This document shows positions 15,572 through 24,368 of a DNA stretch of 34,812 bases, piece by piece. Made by a program: the position numbers and the translations under genes. This DNA is from Muribaculaceae bacterium (lineage in GTDB: Bacteria; Bacteroidota; Bacteroidia; Bacteroidales; Muribaculaceae): NCBI GenBank assembly GCA_029057985.1, contig JAIDYR010000054.1, positions 1-34,812 of the forward strand. The letters run 5' to 3'. The notes below the pieces were generated by a model. That model was given only the letters and a program-made list of their open reading frames with translations, did no database searches and had not been told where the DNA came from. Each line of letters begins with the position of its first letter. The stretch's first letter is position 1.

Positions 15572-17275
15572 ATGAAATTTATCAGAAATATCTACATAAG
15601 AAAAATATTTACGGGTCTTGCTTTTGCCGCCATAATATTGGGCCTGTCATTTACTGCTATGTCGAAATCCAACAATGATTTTGTAGTAATAATCGACCCC
15701 GGACACGGCGGTAAAGACCATGGAGCAATAGACAATAATGCACGAGAGAAGGACATCAATCTTGCTGTTGCTCAACGTCTGGGAGAACTCATTGAAAAGA
15801 AAATAAAAAATAGTGATGTGGTATTCACCCGCAATAACGATACTTTTGTTTCTCTTCAAGGTAGGGCCGACATCGCGAATAAGGCAAAGGGGGATCTTTT
15901 CATTTCTATCCATACTAACTCCGTCGATACGAAAAATAAGAACCGCTCCACTGTAGCGGGTGCTTCAGTCTATACTCTCGGACCAAACAAAGAAGGGGCG
16001 AATATGGATATAGCCCGCAGGGAGAACGCTGTAATCGAACTTGAAAACGGTTATCATCAGAAATATTCAGGATTTGACCCAAATAAAGATGAATCATATA
16101 TAATTTTTGAGATGGCTCAAAAGCAAAATATTGCCCAGAGCAATCGCTTCGCCAAAATGGTGCAGGATAATCTGGTCAAAATTGCGGGAAGAAAAGACCG
16201 CGGGGTCCATCAAGCGGGTTTTTGGGTGTTATGGTCTACTTCCATGCCATCAGTACTGGTAGAACTTGATTTCATTTGCAATCCTGAGTCAGCCAAGTTC
16301 ATGACTTCCAAAGAGGGAGTTAATAAACTTGCCGAAGCAATTTTTGAAGCTGTCAAGATCTACGAGATGAATTATCGTCAAAGCCAGCGGATGGCCGACC
16401 GACAGGAAGGTCCGAAAGACAATAACAATACAAAAGGGAAGGTTTCTGACAAGACTCTCGTAGCTTCCAACAGAGCCTCCAAGGAGAAAAAAATAAAAGG
16501 GAAAAAGTCGACTCCTGAAGTTGAAGAGACGATGCAGGACATGGCGGTGGCAGCTGATGAAGAAGCATTACAACCCGGGACTCTCCTGGGACTCTCTTTC
16601 TGCCCCGATAATGAAGTTAAAGATTTGAGCCATAGTCAGCTTCAGGCTACCCGGAATCAAAAGAAAGCCAGACATGCCTCCGACGGCAGGAAACGCCGGT
16701 CAGCAAAAGCCAGAGAAATATCTGATTCCCGAAACGTAGAAGGAGCAATTGCATTGAGAAGCGAATATACGGGAAAGACAGAGTCAGTAGTTGCCGCCAA
16801 TACCCCGAAGGAAGATATTTCTACTCCCGATTCAAAGTCAAAAAACAAGAAAAAATCCAAGAAGAAAGTTTCAACTAAAAAGGTAGCCGAAAAAAAGACG
16901 GCTGCCTCTTCTTCATCAAAAGAGGATAGCGAAAAGTTGAGCAAAGAGGAAAGGAAGCGTATTGAAAAAGAACGTAAGGCGCAAGAAGCCGCTGATCGAC
17001 AGGTAGCGGCATATAAAGCCAGACTGGCCAAAGAGGAGAAAAAACGCGAGAAAGAGCGTGCTAAAAAAGCCGATAGCACTAAAGATAATAACCCATCATC
17101 GATTGTTAAAACAAATAAAGACAATAATTCGGTAGTAAAGTCTTCCGGGCAAAATGCTGCATCCAAAAGATCAGTTACGTCCAAGGAATCCCATAAAGGT
17201 TACTCTTTAGAAGAATCATCGGATCCCGGACATGCTGCAAAAAGAAAATCGCTTAAGTCAAAATCGACAAATTGA
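15572..17275 (+). CDS. N-acetylmuramoyl-L-alanine amidase (Amidase_3) with long charged tail
   Basis: 567 residues. A signal peptide or anchor (about residues 12-31) leads to an Amidase_3 domain at about 37-262. The zinc ligands are visible: His45 (DPGHGG), Glu59 (REKDIN) and His114 (SIHTN). The catalytic Glu231 is in VLVELDFICNPESA. The enzyme should cut the bond between MurNAc and the stem peptide in the periplasm, as AmiA/B/C do during daughter-cell separation. Residues about 275-567 are a low-complexity tail rich in Lys, Glu, Ser and Ala, with a helical KEERKRIEKERKAQEAAD-type stretch. That tail is long for the family. The gene is six bases upstream of the MCE gene, so the two form an operon. 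Confidence 0.93.
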   Translation: MKFIRNIYIRKIFTGLAFAAIILGLSFTAMSKSNNDFVVIIDPGHGGKDHGAIDNNAREKDINLAVAQRLGELIEKKIKNSDVVFTRNNDTFVSLQGRADIANKAKGDLFISIHTNSVDTKNKNRSTVAGASVYTLGPNKEGANMDIARRENAVIELENGYHQKYSGFDPNKDESYIIFEMAQKQNIAQSNRFAKMVQDNLVKIAGRKDRGVHQAGFWVLWSTSMPSVLVELDFICNPESAKFMTSKEGVNKLAEAIFEAVKIYEMNYRQSQRMADRQEGPKDNNNTKGKVSDKTLVASNRASKEKKIKGKKSTPEVEETMQDMAVAADEEALQPGTLLGLSFCPDNEVKDLSHSQLQATRNQKKARHASDGRKRRSAKAREISDSRNVEGAIALRSEYTGKTESVVAANTPKEDISTPDSKSKNKKKSKKKVSTKKVAEKKTAASSSSKEDSEKLSKEERKRIEKERKAQEAADRQVAAYKARLAKEEKKREKERAKKADSTKDNNPSSIVKTNKDNNSVVKSSGQNAASKRSVTSKESHKGYSLEESSDPGHAAKRKSLKSKSTN

Positions 17276-17281
17276 TAATTC

Positions 17282-18193
17282 ATGAAAAAGAAATTTGGTA
17301 AAGAGTTTGCGATCGGTCTGTCGGTCATAATCGCTCTGGTAATTTTATTCGTAGGCATTGACTATCTAAAAGGTATCAATATCTTCCGTCCGGCTAACTT
17401 CTATGAGGTATATTATGATGATGTCGCAGGACTGGAGGTATCGGCTCCAGTGCAGATAAATGGATTCAAAGTCGGACAGGTTAGAGAAGTAAGCATCGAT
17501 TATGCAAATCCGGGCAAAGTCAAGGTAGTGCTTGCCCTCGACAAAAATCTTCGACTGCGTCAGGGTACTGTTGCATCACTCGGATCTACTCTACTCAGCG
17601 GAGCTTATATCATTCTGGAGCCTTCAAAGACCGGCAATTTCCTTGAAGTCGGGAGCCAACTTACCCCGAAAGAATCATCTGACCTTATGGCATCATTGAC
17701 CAATGAAATGCTTCCGAAGGTCAATGGCATTCTGCCCAAAGTGGATTCACTTCTATATAATCTGAACGTATTGATCACAGATCCTGCTATTTATGCCTCT
17801 ATCAATCGATTGGACGGCATCACCGGAAATGTCTATGACGTGACAAAAGGATTCGGCACTACTATGAATACAATTAATCGCCAGCTGCCCATAATCCTCA
17901 ATAATACGGGGAAAGCGACGATTGGTCTTGACACAATAACTGCTAATCTCGCTATTTTGTCCCGCGATCTGCGTCAGCTGCCGCTTCAGCCTACAATGGA
18001 GAATGTGGAGCGAATCACATCCAATCTTGATGAATTTTCCCGCCAGCTTAATAATCCGAATTCCACTCTCGGGAAACTCACAAATGATCCGGCACTTTAC
18101 AATCAGCTTCATCGCGTAAGCGCTGATATAGATTCTTTAATAATTGATATTAAAAAGAATCCTAAGAGATATATCAGCATCAAGCTGCTCTGA
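17282..18193 (+). CDS. MCE/MlaD family lipid-transport protein
   Basis: 303 residues. An N-terminal transmembrane anchor (about residues 8-27, FAIGLSVIIALVILFVGIDYL) is followed by one MCE domain (about 38-118: FYEVYYDDVAGLEVSAPVQINGFKVGQV...). A helical C-terminal region follows. MlaD-type proteins form hexameric rings on the inner membrane that move phospholipids between the membranes. Here there is no adjacent mlaE permease or mlaF ATPase; instead it is translationally close to a cell-wall amidase gene. That pairing suggests work at the envelope, perhaps at division, but this is inference. An A/T-run palindrome starts right after the stop codon. Confidence 0.92.
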   Translation: MKKKFGKEFAIGLSVIIALVILFVGIDYLKGINIFRPANFYEVYYDDVAGLEVSAPVQINGFKVGQVREVSIDYANPGKVKVVLALDKNLRLRQGTVASLGSTLLSGAYIILEPSKTGNFLEVGSQLTPKESSDLMASLTNEMLPKVNGILPKVDSLLYNLNVLITDPAIYASINRLDGITGNVYDVTKGFGTTMNTINRQLPIILNNTGKATIGLDTITANLAILSRDLRQLPLQPTMENVERITSNLDEFSRQLNNPNSTLGKLTNDPALYNQLHRVSADIDSLIIDIKKNPKRYISIKLL

Positions 18194-18260
18194 TTTTGAA
18201 AAAAATTTTTAAAAAATTTTTTCCGACAAAGAGTGCTATTTCTTAGACACTTATAAAAAA

Positions 18261-18310
18261 AAGTAAAAGTGCAAGTTTTTTTGCACTTTTTTTTTTACTT
18301 TTTTTATACT
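18261..18310 (+). terminator. Intrinsic terminator after the amidase-MCE operon
   Basis: A 10-bp perfect stem AAAAGTGCAA / TTGCACTTTT (18265-18274 and 18281-18290) with a 6-nt loop, followed by a long T run. It lies about 70 bp after the MCE stop and about 90 bp before the dnaA-family start. Confidence 0.85.
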
Positions 18311-18401
18311 TATTTTGTAGTCTGAAAAGAAGGCCGCTGTATTAAGCAACCCTCTTTCTTCATATTTCTCTCTCAAAGAAATCTCCTTAAGATAGATAAC
18401 A

Positions 18402-19796
18402 ATGAACGAAGAATTATACTCGAAATGGGCTCAATGTCAGAAGTTTATACTCGACAACATCGGAGAATCGCGCTTTAACACGTGGTTTGCCAAGACCAAT
18501 GCGCTCAAAATCGAAGACGACGCAATCACCCTTCAGGTGCCGTCTAACTTCTTCGTGGAGAAATACGAAGATGATTTTCTGCCCCTTATCCACGCTGCGC
18601 TGAAAAAATCTTTTGGGCGTCCGCTGCAGATATTCTATGAGCTTCAGGTCCTCTCCGGAGTTAAAGAGAGCAACGTCATTATAGGAGAGTCTCATCGAAG
18701 TAAAGCTGTAGGCTCAAAAATAGAGCGCGCGCGTCATGCGAATTCCGCAGCAAACAAAGGAGCATCCTCCAATATCGATTCTCAACTCAATCCTGTCTAT
18801 AACTTCGAGAATTATTGCACCGGCCATTCCAATATTCTCGCTATGACAATAGCTCAGAATATTGCGGATCACCCACGCAATAATAATTTCAATCCTTTCT
18901 TCCTATATGGTGATGTAGGTGTCGGAAAGACTCATCTCATTCAGGCAATAGGGATCAGGGTTAAAGAGCAGAATCCGGATTCGAAAGTGCTTTATACGAC
19001 CGCCCGCGAATTCCAGCATCTATACAGTCAGGCCGCCATCAAGAAGACCATACCTCAATTTATCAATTGGTTTATGCAGATGGATGTCCTCCTGATGGAT
19101 GATCTTCAGGAAATTGCAGGGAAGGTAGGAACTACAGAAGCTCTTTTCCCAATCTTTAATCATCTTCATCAGAATGGCAAGCAACTCGTCTTCACTTGCG
19201 ATCGCCCCCCCATGGAATTAGACGGCATTGCCGACAGACTAATCGACCGCTTCAAGTGGGGTCTGACAGAACGCCTACCTCGTCCGGACGCTGAACTCCG
19301 AAGGAAGATACTTAAATTTAAGGCTGTCAAAAACGGTCTTGACATATCTGACGAGGTGATTTCATACATCGCGGATAATGCCGTCAACTCCGTAAGAGAG
19401 CTTGAGGGAATAGTGATGGGGGTCATGACTCGCGCGATCAACCGCAATGCAGAGATTTCTGTTGATCTTGCCAAAGAAGTGATGAAGAATACTGTCAAGA
19501 TAGTGGAGAAGCGCCCTGTCAATTTTGAAATGATAGTTGAGACTGTGGCCGAACACTTTAATCTTAACCCTGACGCGCTATTCTCAAAGAATCGAATGCG
19601 AGACGTCAACGACGCCCGGCAGGTCATCATGTATCTTAGCCATAAACTTACCGGACTTTCAAGCACTGTGATAGGGAGAAAACTCAATCGGCAACACGGC
19701 ACTGTCCTTCACGGCATCGCAGCTATACGCGAACGTCTTAACTTAATGCCGGATCTCGCCAAATCTATAGAAGCGATCGAAGCCGACCTTGCATAA
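18402..19796 (+). CDS. dnaA: DnaA-family replication initiator
   Basis: 464 residues with the DnaA domain order. Domain I is at about 1-80 (WAQCQKFILDNIGESRFNTWF); a short linker carries the PVYNFENY segment before domain III. The AAA+ domain III has Walker A GDVGVGKT (170-177), Walker B LLMDD and an Arg-finger region DRLIDRFKWGL. Domain IV has a DNA-binding helix-turn-helix (DARQVIMYLSHK...). It binds DnaA boxes and opens the origin in the canonical case. The usual GGxGVGKT is GDVGVGKT, and the signature DH(T/A)TVLHA is RQHGTVLHG (Arg430-Gly438), changing two DNA-contacting positions. It may be the main DnaA or a paralogue. No dnaN is next to it, and I saw no DnaA-box cluster nearby. Confidence 0.88.
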   Translation: MNEELYSKWAQCQKFILDNIGESRFNTWFAKTNALKIEDDAITLQVPSNFFVEKYEDDFLPLIHAALKKSFGRPLQIFYELQVLSGVKESNVIIGESHRSKAVGSKIERARHANSAANKGASSNIDSQLNPVYNFENYCTGHSNILAMTIAQNIADHPRNNNFNPFFLYGDVGVGKTHLIQAIGIRVKEQNPDSKVLYTTAREFQHLYSQAAIKKTIPQFINWFMQMDVLLMDDLQEIAGKVGTTEALFPIFNHLHQNGKQLVFTCDRPPMELDGIADRLIDRFKWGLTERLPRPDAELRRKILKFKAVKNGLDISDEVISYIADNAVNSVRELEGIVMGVMTRAINRNAEISVDLAKEVMKNTVKIVEKRPVNFEMIVETVAEHFNLNPDALFSKNRMRDVNDARQVIMYLSHKLTGLSSTVIGRKLNRQHGTVLHGIAAIRERLNLMPDLAKSIEAIEADLA

Positions 19797-19830
19797 TACT
19801 CAGAAGATAAATTTGGCGCGATATTTGTTA

Positions 19831-19865
19831 TTAAAGTCGGGAAGGCATAGCCTTCCCGACTTTAA
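19831..19865 (+). terminator. Intrinsic terminator after the dnaA-family gene
   Basis: A perfect 16-bp inverted repeat (TTAAAGTCGGGAAGGC at 19831-19846; other arm 19850-19865) with a 3-nt loop. The T tract is short. A TAAATTTG element (19863-19870) overlaps its right arm and could be a -7 box for the next gene, but no -33 is visible. Confidence 0.85.
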
Positions 19866-19901
19866 ATTTGCCTCTCTTACTTATATTCATTGATATTTTT
19901 T

Positions 19902-22205
19902 ATGATTAATACTTCTGATTTCAAGAAATCAATATCCGCTAAAATAGAAAATGGCCGATTGCTTGAAGCCATTGAATCCATACGCGGGCGCTTGCTCTCA
20001 CTCAGAGATTCCGGAGCCATTGATCTGCTCAATCGCATTGCGTCCACATATTCTTTCCTTCTCCGTTTTCTTCGCGAAGGCAATCCTGATCCTCACCGTG
20101 ATATTCAGCTCAATGAAGTCAGGGAAGACCTACTTGACCTGACCGAATTTATCGATCGCAAAGAGATGGGTAAAGACTCTCCTGAATTATTTCATACCCA
20201 ATCCCGATTAACTGAATTTTCTGATCTTAACTTTTCAGAGGCATTGGGGAGATTCCTGAGTGCCGATGCTGCCCGCCAACTCTCGGCTCCGGATTCCGAT
20301 GAATACAAAAAAAGTCTGACAGCCCAGAATATGGCTTTGAAAGACATTTTCTCCATCGTATGGACTATGCTTCCCGGAAAGTCTTCGGATCTGACTTCGA
20401 TCATAAATGTGGCCATCGACCCGGATATTTCGTTTTCATTGAGGGGAGTACTGGTCGGGGCCCTGATAATGAATCTCCTGCATGCCTATGACCGACATAA
20501 ATTTAATGCTCTGCTCTCTATAGAATCCAAGACGCAGTCAGAGAAAATCCGTGCCCGCGCTCTGACAGGAATCGCTCTGATTCTCGACACTTACCCTCAG
20601 CGCATAGGCCGCGACGAAGCTCTGCGAAGAAGATTTGAGTCTCTGTCGGATGACCTGACGTTTTATACTCGTATGCGCGAGGTAATCTATTCTCTTGCTA
20701 AAGCCCGCGGAGCAGTCAATTATCTGCGAAAGATGCAGACAGATCTATTTCCTGATATTCGAAAATTCGGACCGGATTTTTTAAAGAATATCAAAAACGA
20801 TGAGGGTGAGATAGATCTCGAAAAACTTGAAGAGAATCCCGAATGGAGCAAGATGATGGAAAAGACGGGTATCGAGAAAAAACTTCGGAGACTCACTAAT
20901 ATGCAATCGAGCGGAGCCGATATGATGCTCACTATGTTTGAACAGGCCAGCCGTAACTTCTTTTTCAACGAGATCGACTCATGGTTTCGTCCATTTGCAG
21001 AATGGGAAACAGAGCGTCTCGGAATGTCTGCAGATCTGCGTCCCATTCTTGAAGTATTTTCATTGAACCCCGGTATATGCGATTCCGATAAGTTTTCAAT
21101 GGTCATTAATCTTCAAAGGATGCCGGAGTCCGCTCGAGCTTTGCTTCGATCCACATTTGAAGCACAAATGGCCGAACTCTCCGAGGAAGCGAAGTCTATG
21201 ATGCTTCATACCTCCACTCCCGAATTCGATGTGGAGTGCTACAATTATGCGCGCACTCTCTTCCGATTCTTCAATTTCTTCCGGTCTAAACAAGAATTTG
21301 ACAATCCTTTTGAACGGGCTCAGAGATTCAGCCAATGGCCGTTCATCGGCAATATCCTTGCCGAAAAGGAGATTATGTCGGCTGTGGGAGAATACTATTA
21401 TCGCCAAGGTTTTTTCCATGATGCCATCGCGGTTTATCGACAACTTGAAGATTATGATGCATCCGATGAATGGAAAGCATTCTGCCTCCAGAAAATTGGA
21501 TGCGCTCAGGAAAAGACAGGTCGAGTCTGCGAAGCTCTCGACACATTCATTGAAGCTTTCAAATTAGCACCCGAAGATGAATGGATTGCTAAGAAGATAG
21601 CGAAACTCTCATCCGCTACTTCAACTAATTCTGAGGACGTTCGCCGAGCCCTGTTGCTTCTATTTTTCAAAGACAGGGATAATCTCGATTATCTTCTTCC
21701 GCTTGCCGAAGCGGAATCAAAGGGATGGATATATGAGGATCCTTCCGGTAAAAGAATAAAATTTCTGGATAGAGCGGCATATCTCGCTTCAGATAACCAT
21801 GAAGTCATTCGCTTGCTCGCTACTCGCCGTGCAGGGATGAATAATGATCTTACAGCTGTCAAAGAGGGGTTGGAAATACTTCGGCCTCTGATTGATAATG
21901 CTGAAATGTATCTCGCCTCTGTGTCACTTTCTGAATCGACCGGTTCGGAAATACCCGAGCCTCTTGAAACAGATTCAGAACAGGATATCGTCGAGGACCT
22001 GATTTTAGCACTTTATCTATTCTACCTGAATGGACAGGAAGGAGAATGCGTCGCGATGCTCAAGAATCTCAGACATATTCGTAAAGAAAAATTCAGCCTT
22101 TCAGAAGTAGAGACATGTCTGCGACGCAAATTCCCTTCAGATGCAACTCTCATGAATCTCATTGAAGCCTTACCGCTATATAATGATGCGATAGCAGAGA
22201 AATAG
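19902..22205 (+). CDS. Large TPR-like protein of unknown function
   Basis: 767 residues, not assigned to a named family. It is predicted to be cytosolic, with no signal peptide or membrane segment, and almost wholly alpha-helical. Residues about 490-570 contain tetratricopeptide-like pairs (YYRQGFFHDAIAVYRQLEDYDAS, then a KIGCAQEKTGRVCEALDTFIEAFKLAP unit). The N-terminal 480 residues are helical and rich in Glu, Leu and Arg. TPR solenoids usually bind other proteins. The Met at 19902 is preferred over an upstream TTG at 19890. It sits alone between the dnaA-family gene, from which a hairpin separates it, and the DUF4293 gene. Confidence 0.8.
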   Translation: MINTSDFKKSISAKIENGRLLEAIESIRGRLLSLRDSGAIDLLNRIASTYSFLLRFLREGNPDPHRDIQLNEVREDLLDLTEFIDRKEMGKDSPELFHTQSRLTEFSDLNFSEALGRFLSADAARQLSAPDSDEYKKSLTAQNMALKDIFSIVWTMLPGKSSDLTSIINVAIDPDISFSLRGVLVGALIMNLLHAYDRHKFNALLSIESKTQSEKIRARALTGIALILDTYPQRIGRDEALRRRFESLSDDLTFYTRMREVIYSLAKARGAVNYLRKMQTDLFPDIRKFGPDFLKNIKNDEGEIDLEKLEENPEWSKMMEKTGIEKKLRRLTNMQSSGADMMLTMFEQASRNFFFNEIDSWFRPFAEWETERLGMSADLRPILEVFSLNPGICDSDKFSMVINLQRMPESARALLRSTFEAQMAELSEEAKSMMLHTSTPEFDVECYNYARTLFRFFNFFRSKQEFDNPFERAQRFSQWPFIGNILAEKEIMSAVGEYYYRQGFFHDAIAVYRQLEDYDASDEWKAFCLQKIGCAQEKTGRVCEALDTFIEAFKLAPEDEWIAKKIAKLSSATSTNSEDVRRALLLLFFKDRDNLDYLLPLAEAESKGWIYEDPSGKRIKFLDRAAYLASDNHEVIRLLATRRAGMNNDLTAVKEGLEILRPLIDNAEMYLASVSLSESTGSEIPEPLETDSEQDIVEDLILALYLFYLNGQEGECVAMLKNLRHIRKEKFSLSEVETCLRRKFPSDATLMNLIEALPLYNDAIAEK

Positions 22206-22207
22206 AA

Positions 22208-22239
22208 TTTGCTTATTCAAAGTAAAATTGCTATTTTTG
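22208..22239 (+). promoter_or_regulatory. Promoter of the DUF4293 gene
   Basis: A full consensus match: -33 TTTG at 22208-22211, 20-bp spacer, -7 TATTTTTG at 22232-22239. The predicted leader is about 25 nt. The -33 element starts 3 bp after the upstream stop codon. Confidence 0.8.
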
Positions 22240-22270
22240 CATAAAATTTGCGCAATAAAATTATAATGTT

Positions 22271-22738
22271 ATGGTAATCCAACGTTGGCAATCCGTATTT
22301 CTCCTCATCGCAGTAGTGCTGATGGGGCTTTTCTCCTTCCTCTCTCTTGGTCAGATTCAGACTCCTGAATTCACAATCAACTTTACCGCACTCGGACTAT
22401 CTCAGGAAGGGATATCCACCGGTGGGCCTGCTTTCGAGAATATCTCGACATGGTATCTTTTCGCAGTCTCATTACTATCCGCAATCCTTCCGCTCATAGC
22501 AATCTTCTCGTTCAAGAATTTCAAATTGCAGAAAAGTCTTTGCCTGCTCTCCGAGCTTGCTATCGTATGCGTCATTATTGCTTCCGCCATCCTCGGATAT
22601 CAGACAATAGATGGAAGTCAGATAAGCTGGAGTTCAATCGTGTGCGCACCTTTCATATCGCTGATATCGGTCGCAATGGCTTACCAGAGAATATGTGCCG
22701 ATCAGCGTCTGATACGAGACTCCGAGCGGTTGCGCTAA
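22271..22738 (+). CDS. DUF4293 family membrane protein
   Basis: 155 residues with four predicted transmembrane helices, at about 8-27, 58-80, 90-110 and 115-135. The opening MVIQRWQSVFLLIAVVLMG is typical of the Bacteroidota-specific DUF4293 family. No enzymatic motif is visible and the function is unknown. It has its own promoter and precedes proS by 73 bp, so read-through into proS is possible. Confidence 0.82.
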   Translation: MVIQRWQSVFLLIAVVLMGLFSFLSLGQIQTPEFTINFTALGLSQEGISTGGPAFENISTWYLFAVSLLSAILPLIAIFSFKNFKLQKSLCLLSELAIVCVIIASAILGYQTIDGSQISWSSIVCAPFISLISVAMAYQRICADQRLIRDSERLR

Positions 22739-22811
22739 CCGCACGCTTCAATGCTTGGAATCTCAATCACTCCCCCATATATAATTGAGAAAAATTAACC
22801 CATACTATATC

Positions 22812-24293
22812 ATGGCAAAAGAATTAAAGAACTTTACCAAAAGATCAGATAATTACTCTCAGTGGTACAACGAACTCGTTGTAAAGGCAGATCTCGCCGA
22901 GCAGTCAGCAGTAAGAGGCTGCATGGTTATAAAGCCTTACGGATATGCGATCTGGGAGAAGATGCAGCAGACTCTGGATAAAATGTTTAAAGAGACCGGA
23001 GTCCAAAATGCATATTTCCCCCTTCTGATTCCTAAATCATTTCTTTGTCGCGAAGCTGAACATGTAGAAGGATTTGCAAAAGAATGTGCGGTTGTCACTC
23101 ATTATCGTCTTAAGAATGATCCCGAAGGCAACGGAGTTATCGTTGATCCCGCAGCCAAACTTGAAGAGGAACTTATCGTGCGCCCGACTTCCGAGACTAT
23201 AATCTGGGGTACATATAAGAATTGGATCCACTCCTGGCGTGATCTTCCGATTCTTGTCAATCAGTGGGCCAATGTAATGCGTTGGGAGATGCGCACCAGA
23301 ATGTTTCTCCGCACTGCTGAATTCCTTTGGCAGGAAGGTCACTGCGCTCATGCCACAGCTGAAGAATCAGAGAAGCGTACTGTCGAGATGATAAATCTTT
23401 ACGCGAATTTCGCTGAGAATTATATGGCAATGCCGGTAATAGTAGGAGTAAAAAGTGAATCTGAACGTTTCGCAGGAGCCCTCAATACTTACACTATCGA
23501 AGCTCTTATGCAAGACGGTAAAGCTCTGCAGAGCGGCACATCTCACAACCTTGGCCAGAATTTCGCCAAAGCATTCGACGTGACATTCGTAAATAAGGAA
23601 AATAAGCCTGAACTCGTATGGGCTAACTCCTGGGGAGTGAGCACTCGCCTTATGGGCGCACTTATAATGACTCACTCAGATGACAACGGACTTGTCCTGC
23701 CGCCGCATCTTGCTCCTATCCAGGTAGTCATCATTCCGATTTATAAAGATGAAGAAGGACGCAAGGCTATCTCTGAAAAAGTAGATCCCCTCTTGAAGGA
23801 ACTTAAGAAAAAAGGTATCAGCGTAAAATTCGACGATGCTGACAATAAGCGTCCCGGCTTCAAATTCGCGGATTACGAAGTCAAGGGCGTGCCCGTACGT
23901 CTCGCTATCGGACAGCGCGATCTTGAAAACGGTACTGCCGAACTCATGCGCCGTGACACTCTTGAAAAAGAGACTGTCGCTTTTGAAGGAATTGCTGATT
24001 ATATAGAAAGCCTCCTTGAAGACATTCAGAAGAATCTCTTCGAAAAAGCCAAGAAATACCGAGATGAGATGACTTATACCGTAGATACCTACGATGAGTT
24101 TAAAGAACAGATAGAAAAGGGTGGATTCATTCTCGCTCATTGGGACGGCACACCGGAAACCGAGGAGAAAATCAAAAATGAGACAAAAGCCACTATCAGA
24201 TGCATCCCTCTGGATGGAGATCAGACTCCGGGAGTCTGCATGGTGACCGGCAAGCCTTCTGCCCGTCGGGTACTTTTTGCTCGTTCTTACTAA
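22812..24293 (+). CDS. proS: Proline--tRNA ligase (short archaeal/eukaryote-like type)
   Basis: 493 residues from the Met at 22812; the frame also runs from a TTG at 22785, but [20 protein letters not shown] is the usual opening. Class II motifs are visible: [10 protein letters not shown], the motif 2 region [21 protein letters not shown] and [15 protein letters not shown]. The anticodon-binding domain follows ([11 protein letters not shown]...). The C-terminal zinc-binding-like domain ends in [10 protein letters not shown] with a terminal Tyr. There is no inserted editing domain, which is the E. coli type's feature. It charges tRNA-Pro in the cytoplasm. It is followed by a terminator hairpin. 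Confidence 0.96.
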   Translation: MAKELKNFTKRSDNYSQWYNELVVKADLAEQSAVRGCMVIKPYGYAIWEKMQQTLDKMFKETGVQNAYFPLLIPKSFLCREAEHVEGFAKECAVVTHYRLKNDPEGNGVIVDPAAKLEEELIVRPTSETIIWGTYKNWIHSWRDLPILVNQWANVMRWEMRTRMFLRTAEFLWQEGHCAHATAEESEKRTVEMINLYANFAENYMAMPVIVGVKSESERFAGALNTYTIEALMQDGKALQSGTSHNLGQNFAKAFDVTFVNKENKPELVWANSWGVSTRLMGALIMTHSDDNGLVLPPHLAPIQVVIIPIYKDEEGRKAISEKVDPLLKELKKKGISVKFDDADNKRPGFKFADYEVKGVPVRLAIGQRDLENGTAELMRRDTLEKETVAFEGIADYIESLLEDIQKNLFEKAKKYRDEMTYTVDTYDEFKEQIEKGGFILAHWDGTPETEEKIKNETKATIRCIPLDGDQTPGVCMVTGKPSARRVLFARSY

Positions 24294-24308
24294 TTTAAAT
24301 GTATATAT

Positions 24309-24352
24309 GACTCCGAATTCCCAAAGACCGGGAATTTGGAGTCTATGTTTTT
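24309..24352 (+). terminator. Intrinsic terminator after proS
   Basis: A 14-bp stem (24309-24322 and 24330-24343, GACTCCGAATTCCC / GGGAATTTGGAGTC) with one mismatched pair and a 7-nt loop, then a run of six T. It ends only about 17 bp before the next start codon. Confidence 0.85.
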
Positions 24353-24368
24353 TATATACTACAATATC

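Noticed and set aside
16657..17184. A 175-codon minus-strand frame, Phe/Leu/Ser-rich, opposite the amidase tail
   Set aside because: It is the complement of the Lys/Glu/Ser-rich low-complexity tail, which yields Phe/Leu/Ser by codon mirror; no independent evidence for a gene.
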